Source: Taudactylus pleione
Taxonomy: Eukaryota > Chordata > Amphibia > Anura > Myobatrachidae
Direction of reading: 5' to 3'
Length of the DNA stretch: 64,000 nt
Assembly (NCBI GenBank): GCA_031769625.1
Contig: JAUIMM010001417.1
Location: 372,001 to 436,000, forward strand
Shown: positions 46,936 through 58,512 of the stretch, in pieces
How positions within the stretch are numbered: the stretch's first letter is position 1
Layout: every line of letters begins with the position of its first letter
Position numbers and translations under genes: made by a program
The notes under the pieces: model-generated
What the model was told of the DNA's origin: nothing
Database searches by the model: none
The model's input: only the letters and a program-made list of their open reading frames with translations

Positions 46936-48395
46936 TGATTACATGTAGGTCCTATTTCTGGTTATGATCTATGTAGATCCTGTATGTGGTTATGCTCTAT
47001 GTAGGTCCTGTATGTGGTTATACTCTATGTAGGTCCTGTATGTGGTTATGCTCTATGTAGGTCCTGCTTCTGGTTATGCTCTATGTAGGTGCTATTTCTG
47101 GTTATGCTCTATGTAGGTCCTGTTTCTGGTTATGCTCTATGTAGGTCCTGTTTGTGGTTATGCTCTATGTAGGTCCTATTTCTGGTTATGCTCTATGTAG
47201 GTTCTGTTTGTGGTTATGCTCTCTGTAGGTCCTTAGTTTTCACTCTAGGTCCGGTGACAGGCAGGGAACCAGACCTAGAGTAAGGGCATGGTCACTGAAA
47301 AGTGACGCGTCCCCTTTTCGTCACTCTTGGGGGCATGTCCGGTACTTACGGACAAGCCGGGCAGCCCCCAAGCACTGCGGTCACTGTGATGGAATCCGTT
47401 CACCGGCGGTGACCTCCGCTCTGCCGTTTTCCCCACCCACGGGACACTGCAGCCCGTGGATGGAGGACGGAACCCGAAGGCTGTTTCAGCAGGGCTCCGC
47501 GCTGGAGGGCAGGGTGCTTTCTGCCCTTCAAAAATAGGGCAGAGCAAGGCGCCCGCTGAAACAGCCTAGCGGGAACGCTAGGTCCTATTTGTGGTTATGC
47601 TCTATGTAGGTGCTATTTGTGGTTATGCTCTATGTAGGTCCTATTTGTGGTTATGCTCTGTGTAGGTCCTATTTGTGGTTATGTTCTATGTAGGTGCTAT
47701 TTGTGGTTATGCTCTATGTAGGTCCTGTTTGTGTTTATGCTCTATGTAGGTGCTATTTGTGGTTATGCTCTGTGTAGGTCCTATTTGTGGTTATGCTCTA
47801 TGTAGGTGCTATTTGTGGTTATGATCTATGTAGGTGCTATTTGTGTTTATGATCTATGTAGGTGCTATTTGTGGTTATGCTCTATGTAGTGCTATTTGTG
47901 TTTATGCTCTATGTAGGTGCTATTTGTGGTTATGCTCTATGTAGGTGCTATTTGTGTTTATGCTCTATGTAGGTGCTATTTGTGGTTATGCTCTATGTAG
48001 GTGCTATTTGTGGTTATGCTCTATGTAGGTCCTGTTTGTGTTTATGCTCTATGTAGGTGCTATTTGTGGTTATGCTCTATGTAGGTGCTATTTGTGGTTA
48101 TGCTCTATGTAGGTGCTATTTGTGTTTATGCTCTATGTAGGTGCTATTTGTAGTTATGCTCTATGTAGGTGCTATTTGTGGTTATGCTCTATGTAGGTGC
48201 TATTTGTGGTTATGCTCTATGTAGGTGCTATTTGTAGTTATGCTCTATGTAGGTGCTATTTGTGGTTATGCTCTATGTAGGTCCTGTTTGTGTTTATGCT
48301 CTATGTAGGTGCTATTTGTGGTTATGCTCTATGTAGGTGCTATTTGTGGTTATGCTTTATTTAGGTCCTGTTTGTGTTTATGCGTTATGTAGGTA
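46936..48395 (+). repeat. 28-bp minisatellite
   Basis: About 40 units of CTCTATGTAGGTGCTATTTG then TGGTTATG, with CCTG/GCTA/TGTGTT variants. Interrupted at about 47232-47582. Gene C intron 1. Confidence 0.92.
47232..47582. mobile_element. Unclassified GC-rich insertion in the 28-bp array
   Basis: About 350 bp of non-repeat sequence. It contains inverted GGCTGTTTCAGCAGGG and CCCGCTGAAACAGCC-type strings. The ends are uncertain. Confidence 0.5.
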
Positions 48396-48451
48396 ATTGA
48401 TATCTGACATTTTCTATTTATCTCATATGTAGTTTCTTCCCTCTTATACAG

Positions 48452-48514
48452 GGGTTTTACCCAAGCCTCTGATTATTGCAGACACTTGAAGTGGACATAA
48501 GAACACTTCCACAG
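48452..48514 (+). other. Candidate second non-coding exon of gene C
   Basis: Polypyrimidine-rich acceptor TTCCCTCTTATACAG ends at 48451; donor CCACAG|GTAAGA at 48514/48515. The 63-nt segment begins GGGTTTTACCCAAGCC. Both signals are strong, but no homologous exon was identified in gene B. Confidence 0.45.
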
Positions 48515-48805
48515 GTAAGATTGTCACTATCCTGTGATTTATTATTATTCCCGTCTCCCAGCCGTCTCCTTGTACAGGATGTCACACATTAATAAATAAC
48601 ACAATAAAGAACATTACTATATATTAGTCTGGATCTTTTCTCTCTCACAAAGTCTGGCCTCTGGGTAGACGAGGATGAAACAAGGGACCCGATTGCCAGG
48701 TTCTCTCACAGATGTGACCCTTAGTACATACCATACATTTTTTTGCCAATTTAGATGCACATGTAGGTAACAATTTCCTCTTGGTTGGCAAATACCACTA
48801 ATATC

Positions 48806-50105
48806 ATCCTCAGTAATACAATAATACAGATCAGTGGTAGATGGAGCATTAGATGTAATATCCCTGTAGTTATTAGGGAATAACAGGACACATGTATTAC
48901 TAGTGGTGTTATATGGAGATGTGACTAAGGGCTGATTCTCAGTAATACAATAATACAGATCAGTGGTAGATGGAGCATTAGATGTAATATCCCTGTAGTT
49001 ATTAGGGAATAACAGGACACATGTATTACTAGTGGTGTTATATGGAGATGTGACTAAGGGCTGATTCTCAGTAATACAATAATACAGATCAGTGGTAGAT
49101 GGAGCATTAGATGTAATATCCCTGTAGTTATTAGGGAATAACAGGACACATTTATTACTAGTGGTGTTAGATGGAGATGTGACTATGGTCTGATTCTCAG
49201 TAATACAATAATACAGATCAGTGGTAGATGGAGCACTAGCTGTAATAACCCTGTAGTTATTAGGGAATAACAGGACACATGTATTACTAGTGCTGTTAGA
49301 TGGGGATGTGACTATGGTCTGATTCTCAGTAATACAATAATACAGATCAGTGGTAGATGGAGCATCAGATGTAATAACCCTGTAGTTATTAGGGAATAAC
49401 AGGACACATGTATTACTAGTGGTGTTAGATGGAGATGTGACTAAGGACTGATTCTCAGTAATACAATAATACAGATCAGTGGTAGATGGAGCATCAGCTG
49501 TAATAAACCTGTAGTTATTAGGGAATAACAGGACACGTGTATTACTAGTGGTGTTATATGGAGATGTGACTAAGGGCTGATTCTCAGTAATACAATAATA
49601 CAGATCAGTGGTAGATGGAGCATCAGATGTAATAACCCTGTAGTTATTAGGGAATAACAGGACACATGTATTACTAGTGCTGTTAGATGGAGATGTGACT
49701 AAGGGCTGATTCTCAGTAATATAATAATACAGATCAGTGGTAGATGGAGCATCAGATGTAATATCCCTGTAGTTATTAGGGAATAACAGGACACATGTAT
49801 TACTAGTGCTGTTAGATGGAGATGTGACTAAGGGCTGATTCTCAGTAATACAATAATACAGATCAGTGGTAGATGGAGCATCAGCTGTAATAACCCTGTA
49901 GTTATTAGGGAATAACAGGACACATGTATTACTAGTGGTGTTAGATGGAGATGTGACTAAGGTCTGATTCTCAGTAATACAATAATACAGATCAGTGGTA
50001 GATGGAGCATCAGATGTAATAACCCTGTAGTTATTAGGGAATAACAGGACACATGTATTACTAGTGGTGTTAGATGGAGATGTGACTAAGGGCTGATTCT
50101 CTATC
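48806..50105 (-). repeat. 129-bp minisatellite with a 519-codon minus-strand open frame
   Basis: Ten units of 43 codons. The minus-strand frame 50176-48617 is open throughout (NQPLVTSPSNTTSNTCVLLF, NNYRVITSD, DLYYCIT), with unique ends. The start (ALRNMMIENQPLVTSP) resembles the end of the KRAB-like box. Ten near-identical open units are expected once one is open, so coding is unproven. Confidence 0.8.
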
Positions 50106-50590
50106 ATCATATTTCTTAGAGCTGATATAGAGTGATACAAAGAAACTAACCTTTGTTGCAAAATATAACCCCTCACTTATCACTCGACCACCTACACACA
50201 CACATACACATATTGCCTCTTACAGTAACTACCTGAGTAAATAGAGGGTTTTTTTGTAATTTAAAACAACCTTTACCATGAGAGCTCTCAGATTTCAAAT
50301 TACATCTTTCGGTGGTGCACGTTTAAATATGATCCCTGTTTTTTTAAGTGAGCTTATCTAGTGTATATGCTATATTAAAGACAAAGACAGGAGTGAAATG
50401 ACTGGGAATACTATGGCTTTGATTCAAGTAGACGCAAAGGGTTGAGTTATCGCCACCAACTAACCTGCAACCTGCTCCACTCATGGCCCGATCTAGCCCC
50501 GCAACCATGGATATTTATATGTGTGTGGTGGGACCGTAAGTGTGGCATATAGCTGTACTTACTCGTGGATGCGACTGTCATGTCTAATTG
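50106..50590. other. Unassigned intron sequence
   Basis: Nothing recognised. Confidence 0.3.
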
Positions 50591-50599
50591 GATCGACGA

Positions 50600-50782
50600 C
50601 TAAATCCAGGGGAGTGTCACAGTGACATCACTTTTATCTATAGTAATAATACAGGGACATGACTGGGGAGGTGAGGGGATCTGAGAGTGTCATTGTAACA
50701 TCACTTATATCTGTAGTAATAATACATGACAGTACAACCAGGGGATGTGTCTGGGAGATGACTATATCATTGTGTGTGTCAG
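50600..50782 (+). repeat. Fused remnant of the 73-bp and 66-bp donor repeats (gene C)
   Basis: From 50615 the sequence follows the 73-bp unit (GACATGACTGGGGAG|GTGAGG), and from about 50729 it follows the 66-bp unit (CAGTACAACCAGGGGATGTG). In gene B these repeats flank the second leader exon; here they abut, so that exon is deleted. ATGACTGGGGAG at 50659 could give a start in phase with the KRAB-like exon. Confidence 0.7.
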
Positions 50783-50904
50783 GTTCCTATAAGGTGTCAG
50801 GATGTCACTGTCTATGTCTCCATGCAGAAGAGGGAATATATAGAGGAACATGGGTCTGTACAAGGACACGATGATGGAGAATCACCTGCACCTCACATCA
50901 CTGG
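50783..50904 (+). pseudogene. Frameshifted KRAB-like exon of gene C
   Basis: Acceptor TGTGTGTCAG and donor GTAAGA are kept, but the exon is 122 nt, not 124. Where gene B reads GGACACAAGGGTCTG, gene C reads GAACATGGGTCTG. After YVSMQKREYIEE the frame is lost, and TAA-TAG follow early in the next exon. Confidence 0.8.
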
Positions 50905-51019
50905 GTAAGAGGAGACTGTCATTTATTGTACAGGGTAGAGCAGGTTTGGGAGCCCTATATACACACATTACCTGATAAGCACATATATACAATGTACTCA
51001 GTCACTGTGTTTCCTATAG

Positions 51020-51117
51020 ATGGACCCAGTAATAGAAATACCACAGAGAGATGTCCCCATCATCTTTATTCACAGGATTGTACAGAGGAGAGTCGCAGGA
51101 CCCCACAGGAGCATCAG
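51020..51117 (+). pseudogene. Spacer exon of gene C
   Basis: 98 nt between TTCCTATAG and GTAGATAC. In the original frame it reads DGPSNRNTTERCPHHLYSQD onward to PQEHQ and is itself undamaged. Confidence 0.78.
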
Positions 51118-51246
51118 GTAGATACCAGTATACCAAAGTGACTGTGACTATATGATCTATAGAGAATCTGTGTGTGTATTATACACTGATTATTTTACTG
51201 TTTATTCTCAATTAAATTAGACTTGATTATTTTATGTGTCATTCAG

Positions 51247-51766
51247 AGTGAAGATCTTGTTGATATGAAGACAGAAGATATAGAGGGAGAAGAAGAGACA
51301 TATGTGACTGATATAAAGGCAGAAGATACAGTGGGAGAAGAAGAGACATATGTGACTGATATAAAGGCAGAAGATACAGTGGGAGAAGAAGAGACGTATG
51401 TGACTGATATAAAGGCAGACGATACAGAGGGAGAAGAGACGTATGTGACTGATATGAAGGCAGAAGATACAGAGGGAGAAGAAGAGACGTATGTGACTGA
51501 TATGAAGGGAGAAGAGACGTATGTGACTGATATGAAGGCAGAAGATACAGAGGGAGAAAAAGAGACGTATGTGACTGATATGAAGACAGAAGATACAGAG
51601 GGAGAAGAAGAGACGTATGTGAATGATATAAAGGTAGAAGTTATAGAGGTAGAAGAGACGTATGTGATTGATATAAAGGCAGAAGATATAGAGGGAGAAG
51701 AAGAGACGTATGTGAGGGGTGATCAGAAGTGTAAAGAGGAGGAAATCCCTACAGATATCAGCACAG
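51247..51766 (+). pseudogene. Acidic repeat exon of gene C (about 10 units)
   Basis: Acceptor GTCATTCAG ends at 51246; donor GTGAGTAA at 51767. 520 nt, same phase as its homologues and open throughout. It starts SEDLVDMKTED and has units like TYVTDIKAEDTVGEEE, ending CKEEEIPTDIST. Nine units contain a hydrophobic-Lys-x-Glu string. Whether it is still translated depends on the upstream frameshift. Confidence 0.8.
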
Positions 51767-51904
51767 GTGAGTAATAAACACTTATTGCAGAAAAGAGTCA
51801 CATACTCTGTTCAGTCACTACAGCAATCTCTTATCCTACACCCTCCTCTGTCAGTACAAACTAATGAATAAAATGTATATGCACAGTGGGGGATTCAGGA
51901 GCCA

Positions 51905-52590
51905 TTTGCTATTATTATACTCCTGCTTTCCCCCTGACATCATGTCACTGTGTGTTACCAGCCCAGAGAGCTGACCAGTCTCCTCCCCACACTCTCTGGT
52001 GTATCTCATACATCAGGAGCTATCAGCCCCTATTATACTTCTGCTTTCCCCCTCACATCATGTCACTGTGTGTTACCAGCGCAGAGATCTGACCAGTCTC
52101 CTCCCCACACTCTCTGGTGTATGTCATACATCAGGAGCCATCAGCCTCTATTATACTCCTGCTCTCCCCCTCACATCATGTCACTGTGTGTTACCAGCCC
52201 AGAGATCTGACCAGTCTCCTCCCCACACTCTCTGGTGTATCTCATACATCAGGAGCCACCAGCCCCTATTATACTCCTGCTCCCCCCTCACATCATGTCA
52301 CTGTGTGTTACCAGCCCAGAGATCTGACCAGTCTCCTCCCCACACTCTCTGGTGTATCTCATACATCAGGAGCCATCATCCCCTATTATACTCCTGCTTT
52401 CCCCCTCACATCATGTCACTGTGTGTTACCAGCCCAGAGATCTGACCAGTCTCCTCCCCACACTCTCTGGTGTATCTCATACATCAGGAGCCATCATCCC
52501 CTATTATACTCCTGCTCTCCTCCTCACATCATGTCACTGTGTTACCAGCCCAGAGATCTGACCAGTCTCCTCCCCACACTCATCATATCT
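51905..52590 (+). repeat. About 118-bp repeat, six copies, gene C intron
   Basis: Units contain TCACTGTGTGTTACCAGCCC, CAGTCTCCTCCCCACACTCT and TACATCAGGAGCCATCAGCC. Homologous to two copies at 2455-2690. 52591-53044 is unassigned. Confidence 0.88.
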
Positions 52591-53044
52591 TTGTCTTCTA
52601 CCAGCTACTCATGTTCTTTACTGTCCACTTCAAAAATGACCTTTGTTGATGGTCCTCCCCATGCCCTTCAATGGGATATTACCCATGATCCTTCCTGACC
52701 ACTACTGCCTGACATTATCAATGATCACTGATGGTAATAACATCTTTGAATGTGATTTCTTGTACTGGTTTCATTCTGTTTTACCAGAGATATGAACCAG
52801 ACCTGTATAATTATCTTTTAGGAAAGTATTACATTTTCTGCCTGGAGGTCCACAGCGAGGGTAATGGTGGATCCCGATTGTTTAAAATGTGGATTTTTCT
52901 GTTCCATTGTGTTTTTGCTGATTCATTTGAGTCCAGCTGGTTCTTTTGCATGTTCCAGTAGATCCCCTTAGAGGTTAGAGCGTATCTAACCTCCAGTGAA
53001 GATATTAATTCCTAGAGAGATACAAACTGGTTATTTTACATTTA

Positions 53045-56000
53045 CTGAGATAGAGATATGGAGAGTGTGAGGACACAGCAGGATACAGCTAGTATGACCT
53101 GTGTGTGATATAATGTATAGACCATGCCTGCACTCTGTTACACATACTGAGATGGAGATATGGAGAGTGTGAGGACACAGCAGGAGACAGCTAGTATGTC
53201 CTGTGTGTGATATAATGTATAGACCATGCCTGCACTCTGTTACACATACTGAGATGGAGATATGGAGAGTATGAGGACACAGCAGGATACAGCTAGTATG
53301 ACCTGTGTGTGATATAATGTATAGACCATGCCTGCACTCTGTTACACATACTGAGATGGAGATACGGAGAGTGTGAGGACACAGCAGGATACAGCTAGTA
53401 TGACCTGTGTGTGATATAATGTATAGACCATGCCTGCACTCTGTTACACATACTGAGATGGAGATATGGAGAGTGTGAGGACACAGCAGGATACAGCTAG
53501 TATATCCTGTGTGTGATATAATGTATAGACCATGCCTGCACTCTGTTACATATACTGAGATGGAGATACGGAGAGTGTGAGGACACAGCAGGATGCAGCT
53601 AGTATGACCTGTGTGTGATATAATGTATAGACCATGCCTGCACTCTGTTACACATACTGAGATGGAGATACGGAGAGTGTGAGGACACAGCAGGATACAG
53701 CTAGTATGTCCTGTGTGTGATATAATGTATAGACCATGCCTGCACTCTGTTACACATACTGAGATGGAGATATGGAGAGTATGAGGACACAGCAGGATAC
53801 AGCTAGTATGTCCTGTGTGTGATATTATGTATAGACCATGCCTGCACTCTGTTACACATACTGAGATGGAGATATGGAGAGTGTGAGGACACAGCAGGAT
53901 ACAGCTAGTATGTCCTGTGTGTGATATAATGTATAGACCATGCCTGCACTCTGTTACATATACTGAGATGGAGATCCGGAGAGTGTGAGGACACAGCAGG
54001 ATACAGCTAGTATGTCCTGTGTGTGATATAATGTATAGACCATGCCTGCACTCTGTTACACATACTGAGATGGAGATATGGAGAGTATGAGGACACAGCA
54101 GGATACAGCTAGTATGACCTGTGTGTGATATAATGTATAGACCATGCCTGCACTCTGTTACACATACTGAGATGGAGATATGGAGAGTGTGAGGACACAG
54201 CAGGATACAGCTAGTATGTCCTGTGTGTGATATAATGTATAGACCATGCCTGCACTCTGTTACACATACTGAGATGGAGATATGGAGAGTGTGAGGACAC
54301 AGCAGGATACAGCTAGTATGACCTGTGTGTGATATAATGTATAGACCATGCCTGCACTCTGTTACACATACTGAGATGGAGATATGGAGAGTGTGAGGAC
54401 ACAGCAGGGTGCAGCTAGTATGTCCTGTGTGTGATATAATGTATAGACCATGCCTGCACTCTGTTACACATACTGAGATAGAGATACGGAGAGTGTGAGG
54501 TCACAGCAGGATACAGCTAGTATGTCCTGTGTGTGATATAATGTATAGACCATGCCTGCTCTCTGTTACACATACTGAGATGGAGATATGGAGAGTGTGA
54601 GGACACAGCTAGTATGTCCTGTGTGTGATATAATGTATAGACCATGCCTGCACTCTGTTACACATACTGAGATAGAGATACGGAGAGTGTGAGGACACAG
54701 CAGGATACAGCTAGTATGTCCTATGTGTGATATAATGTATAGGCCATGCCTGCACTCTGTTACACATACTGAGATGGAGATCCAGAGAGTGTGAGGACAC
54801 AGCAGGATACAGCTAGTATTTCCTGTGTGTGATATAATGTATAGGCCATGCCTGCACTCTGTTACACATACTGAGATGGAGATACGGAGAGTGTGAGGAC
54901 ACAGCAGGGTGCAGCTAGTATGTCCTGTGTGTGATATAATGTATAGACCATGCCTGCACTCTGTTACACATACTGAGATGGAGATATGGAGAGTGTGAGG
55001 ACACAGCAGGATACAGCTAGTATGACCTGTGTGTGATATAATGTATAGACCATGCCTGCACTCTGTTACACATACTGAGATGGAGATATGGAGAGTGTGA
55101 GGACACAGCAGGATACAGCTAGTATGACCTGTGTGTGATATAATGTATAGACCATGCCTGCACTCTGTTACACATACTGAGATGGAGATATGGAGAGTGT
55201 GAGGACACAGCAGGATGCAGCTAGTATGTCCTGTGTGTGATATAATGTATAGACCATGCCTGCACTCTGTTACACATACTGAGATGGAGATATGGAGAGT
55301 GTGAGGACACAGCAGGGTGCAGCTAGTATGACCTGTGTGTGATATAATGTATAGACCATGCCTGCACTCTGTTACACATACTGAGATGGAGATATGGAGA
55401 GTGTGAGGACACAGCAGGATACAGCTAGTATTTCCTGTGTGTGATATAATGTGTAGACCATGCCTGCACTGTTACACATACTGAGATGGAGATATGGAGA
55501 GTGTGAGGACACAGCAGGATACAGCTAGTATGTCCTGTGTGTGATATAATGTATAGACCATGCCTGCACTCTGTTACACATACTGAGATGGAGATACGGA
55601 GAGTGTGAGGACACAGCAGGGTGCAGCTAGTATGACCTGTGTGTGATATAATGTATAGACCATGCCTGCACTCTGTTACACATACTGATATGGAGATATG
55701 GAGAGTGTGAGGACACAGCAGGATACAGCTAGTATGTCCTGTGTGTGATATAATGTATAGACCATGCCTGCACTCTGTTACACATACTGAGATGGAGATA
55801 TGGAGAGTGTGAGGATACAGCAGGATGCAGCTAGTATTTCCTGTGTGTGATATAATGTATAGACCATGCCTGCACTCTGTTACACATACTGAGATGGAGA
55901 TATGGAGAGTGTGAGGACACAGCAGGATACAGCTAGTATGTCCTGTGTGTGATATAATGTATAGACCATGCCTGCACTCTGTTACACATACTGAGATGGA

Positions 56001-58510
56001 GATATGGAGAGTGTGAGGACACAGCAGGGTGCAGCTAGTATGTCCTGTGTGTGATATAATGTATAGACCATGCCTGCACTCTGTTATACATACTGAGATG
56101 GAGATATGGAGAGTGTGAGGACACAGCAGGATACAGCTAGTATGTCCTGTGTGTGATATAATGTATAGACCATGCCTGCACTCTGTTACACATACTGAGA
56201 TGGAGATATGGAGAGTGTGAGGACACAGCAGGATGCAGCTAGTATGTCCTATGTGTGATATAATGTATAGACCATGCCTGCATTCTGTTACACATACTGA
56301 GATGGAGATATGGAGAGTGTGAGGACACAGCAGGGTGCAGCTCGTATGACCTGTGTGTGATATAATGTATAGACCATGCCTGCACTCTGTTACACATACT
56401 GAGATGGAGATATGGAGAGTGTGAGGACACAGCAGGATACAGCTAGTATGTCCTGTGTGTGATATAATGTATAGACCATGCCTGCACTCTGTTACACATA
56501 CTGAGATGGAGATATAGAGAGTGTGAGGACACAGCTAGTATGTCCTGTGTGTGATATAATGTATAGACCATGCCTGCACTCTGTTACACATACTGAGATA
56601 GAGATACAGAGATTGTGAGGTCACAGCAGGGTACAGCTAGTATGTCCTGTGTGTGATATAAAGTATAGACCATGCCTGCACTCTGTTACACATACTGAGA
56701 TGGAGATATGGAGAGTGTGAGGACACAGCAGGATACAGCTAGTATAACCTGTGTGTGATATAATGTATAGACCATGCCTGCACTCTGTTACACATACTGA
56801 GATGGAGATATGGAGAGTGTGAGGACACAGCAGGGTGCAGCTAGTATGTCCTGTGTGTGATATAATGTATAGACCATGCCTGCACTCTGTTACACTTACT
56901 GAGATGGAGATATGGAGAGTGTGAGGACACAGCAGGATACAGCTAGTATGTCCTGTGTGTGATATAATGTATAGACCATGCCTGCACTCTGTTACACATA
57001 CTGAGATGGAGATATGGAGAGTGTGAGGACACAGCAGGATGCAGCTAGTATAACCTGTGTGTGATATAATGTATAGACCATGCCTGCACTCTGTTACACA
57101 TACTGAGATGGAGATATGGAGAGTGTGAGGACACAGCAGGGTACAGCTAGTATGACCTGTGTGTGATATAATGTATAGACCATGCCTGCACTCTGTTACA
57201 CATACTGAGATGGAGATACGGAGAGTGTGAGGACACAGCAGGATACAGCTAGTATGTCCTGTGTGTGATATAATGTATAGACCATGCCTGCACTCTGTTA
57301 CACATACTGAGATGGAGATATGGAGAGTGTGAGGACACAGCAGGGTGCAGCTAGTATGTCCTGTGTGTGATATAATGTATAGACCATGCCTGCACTCTGT
57401 TACACATACTGAGATGGAGATACGGAGAGTGTGAGGACACAGCAGGATGCAACTAGTATGACCTGTGTGTGATATAATGTATAGACCATGCCTGCACTCT
57501 GTTACACATACTGAGATGGAGATATGGAGAGTGTGAGGACACAGCAGGATACAGCTAGTATGTCCTGTGTGTGATATAATGTATAGGCCATGCCTGCACT
57601 CTGTTACACATACTGAGATGGAGATACGGAGAGTGTGAGGACACAGCAGGGTGCAGCTAGTATGACCTGTGTGTGATATAATGTATAGACCATGCCTGCA
57701 CTCTGTTACACATACTGAGATGGAGATATGGAGAGTGTGAGGACACAGCAGGATACAGCTAGTATGTCCTGTGTGTGATATAATGTATAGACCATGCCTG
57801 CACTCTGTTACACATACTGAGATGGAGATATGGAGAGTGTGAGGACACAGCAGGATACAGCTAGTATGACCTGTGTGTGATATAATGTATAGACCATGCC
57901 TGCACTCTGTTACACATACTGAGATGGAGATATGGAGAGTGTGAGGACACAGCAGGGTGCAGCTCGTATGACCTGTGTGTGATATAATGTATAGACCATG
58001 CCTGCACTCTGTTACACATACTGAGATGGAGATACGGAGAGTGTGAGGACACAGCAGGGTGCAGCTAGTATGTCCTGTGTGTGATATAATGTATAGACCA
58101 TGCCTGCACTCTGTTACACATACTGAGATGGAGATATGGAGAGTGTGAGGACACAGCAGGGTGCAGCTCGTATGACCTGTGTGTGATATAATGTATAGAC
58201 CATGCCTGCACTCTGTTACACATACTGAGATGGAGATATGGAGAGTGTGAGGACACAGCAGGATACAGCTAGTATGACCTGTGTGTGATATAATGTATAG
58301 ACCATGCCTGCACTCTGTTACACATACTGAGATGGATATATGGAGAGTGTGAGGACACAGCAGGATACAGCTAGTATGACCTGTGTGTGATATAATGTAT
58401 AGACCATGCCTGCACTCTGTTACACATACTGAGATGGAGATCAGGAGAGTGTGAGGACACAGCAGGATGCAGCTAGTATGTCCTGTGTGTGATATAATGT
58501 ATAGAGCATG
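53045..58510. repeat. 102-bp minisatellite, about 53 units
   Basis: Units of ACTGAGATGGAGATATGGAG, GTGAGGACACAGCAGGATAC and ATGTATAGACCATGCCTGCA. The period is 34 codons, so frames up to 630 codons on the minus strand arise automatically. Lies in the last intron of gene C. Confidence 0.94.
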
Positions 58511-58512
58511 CA

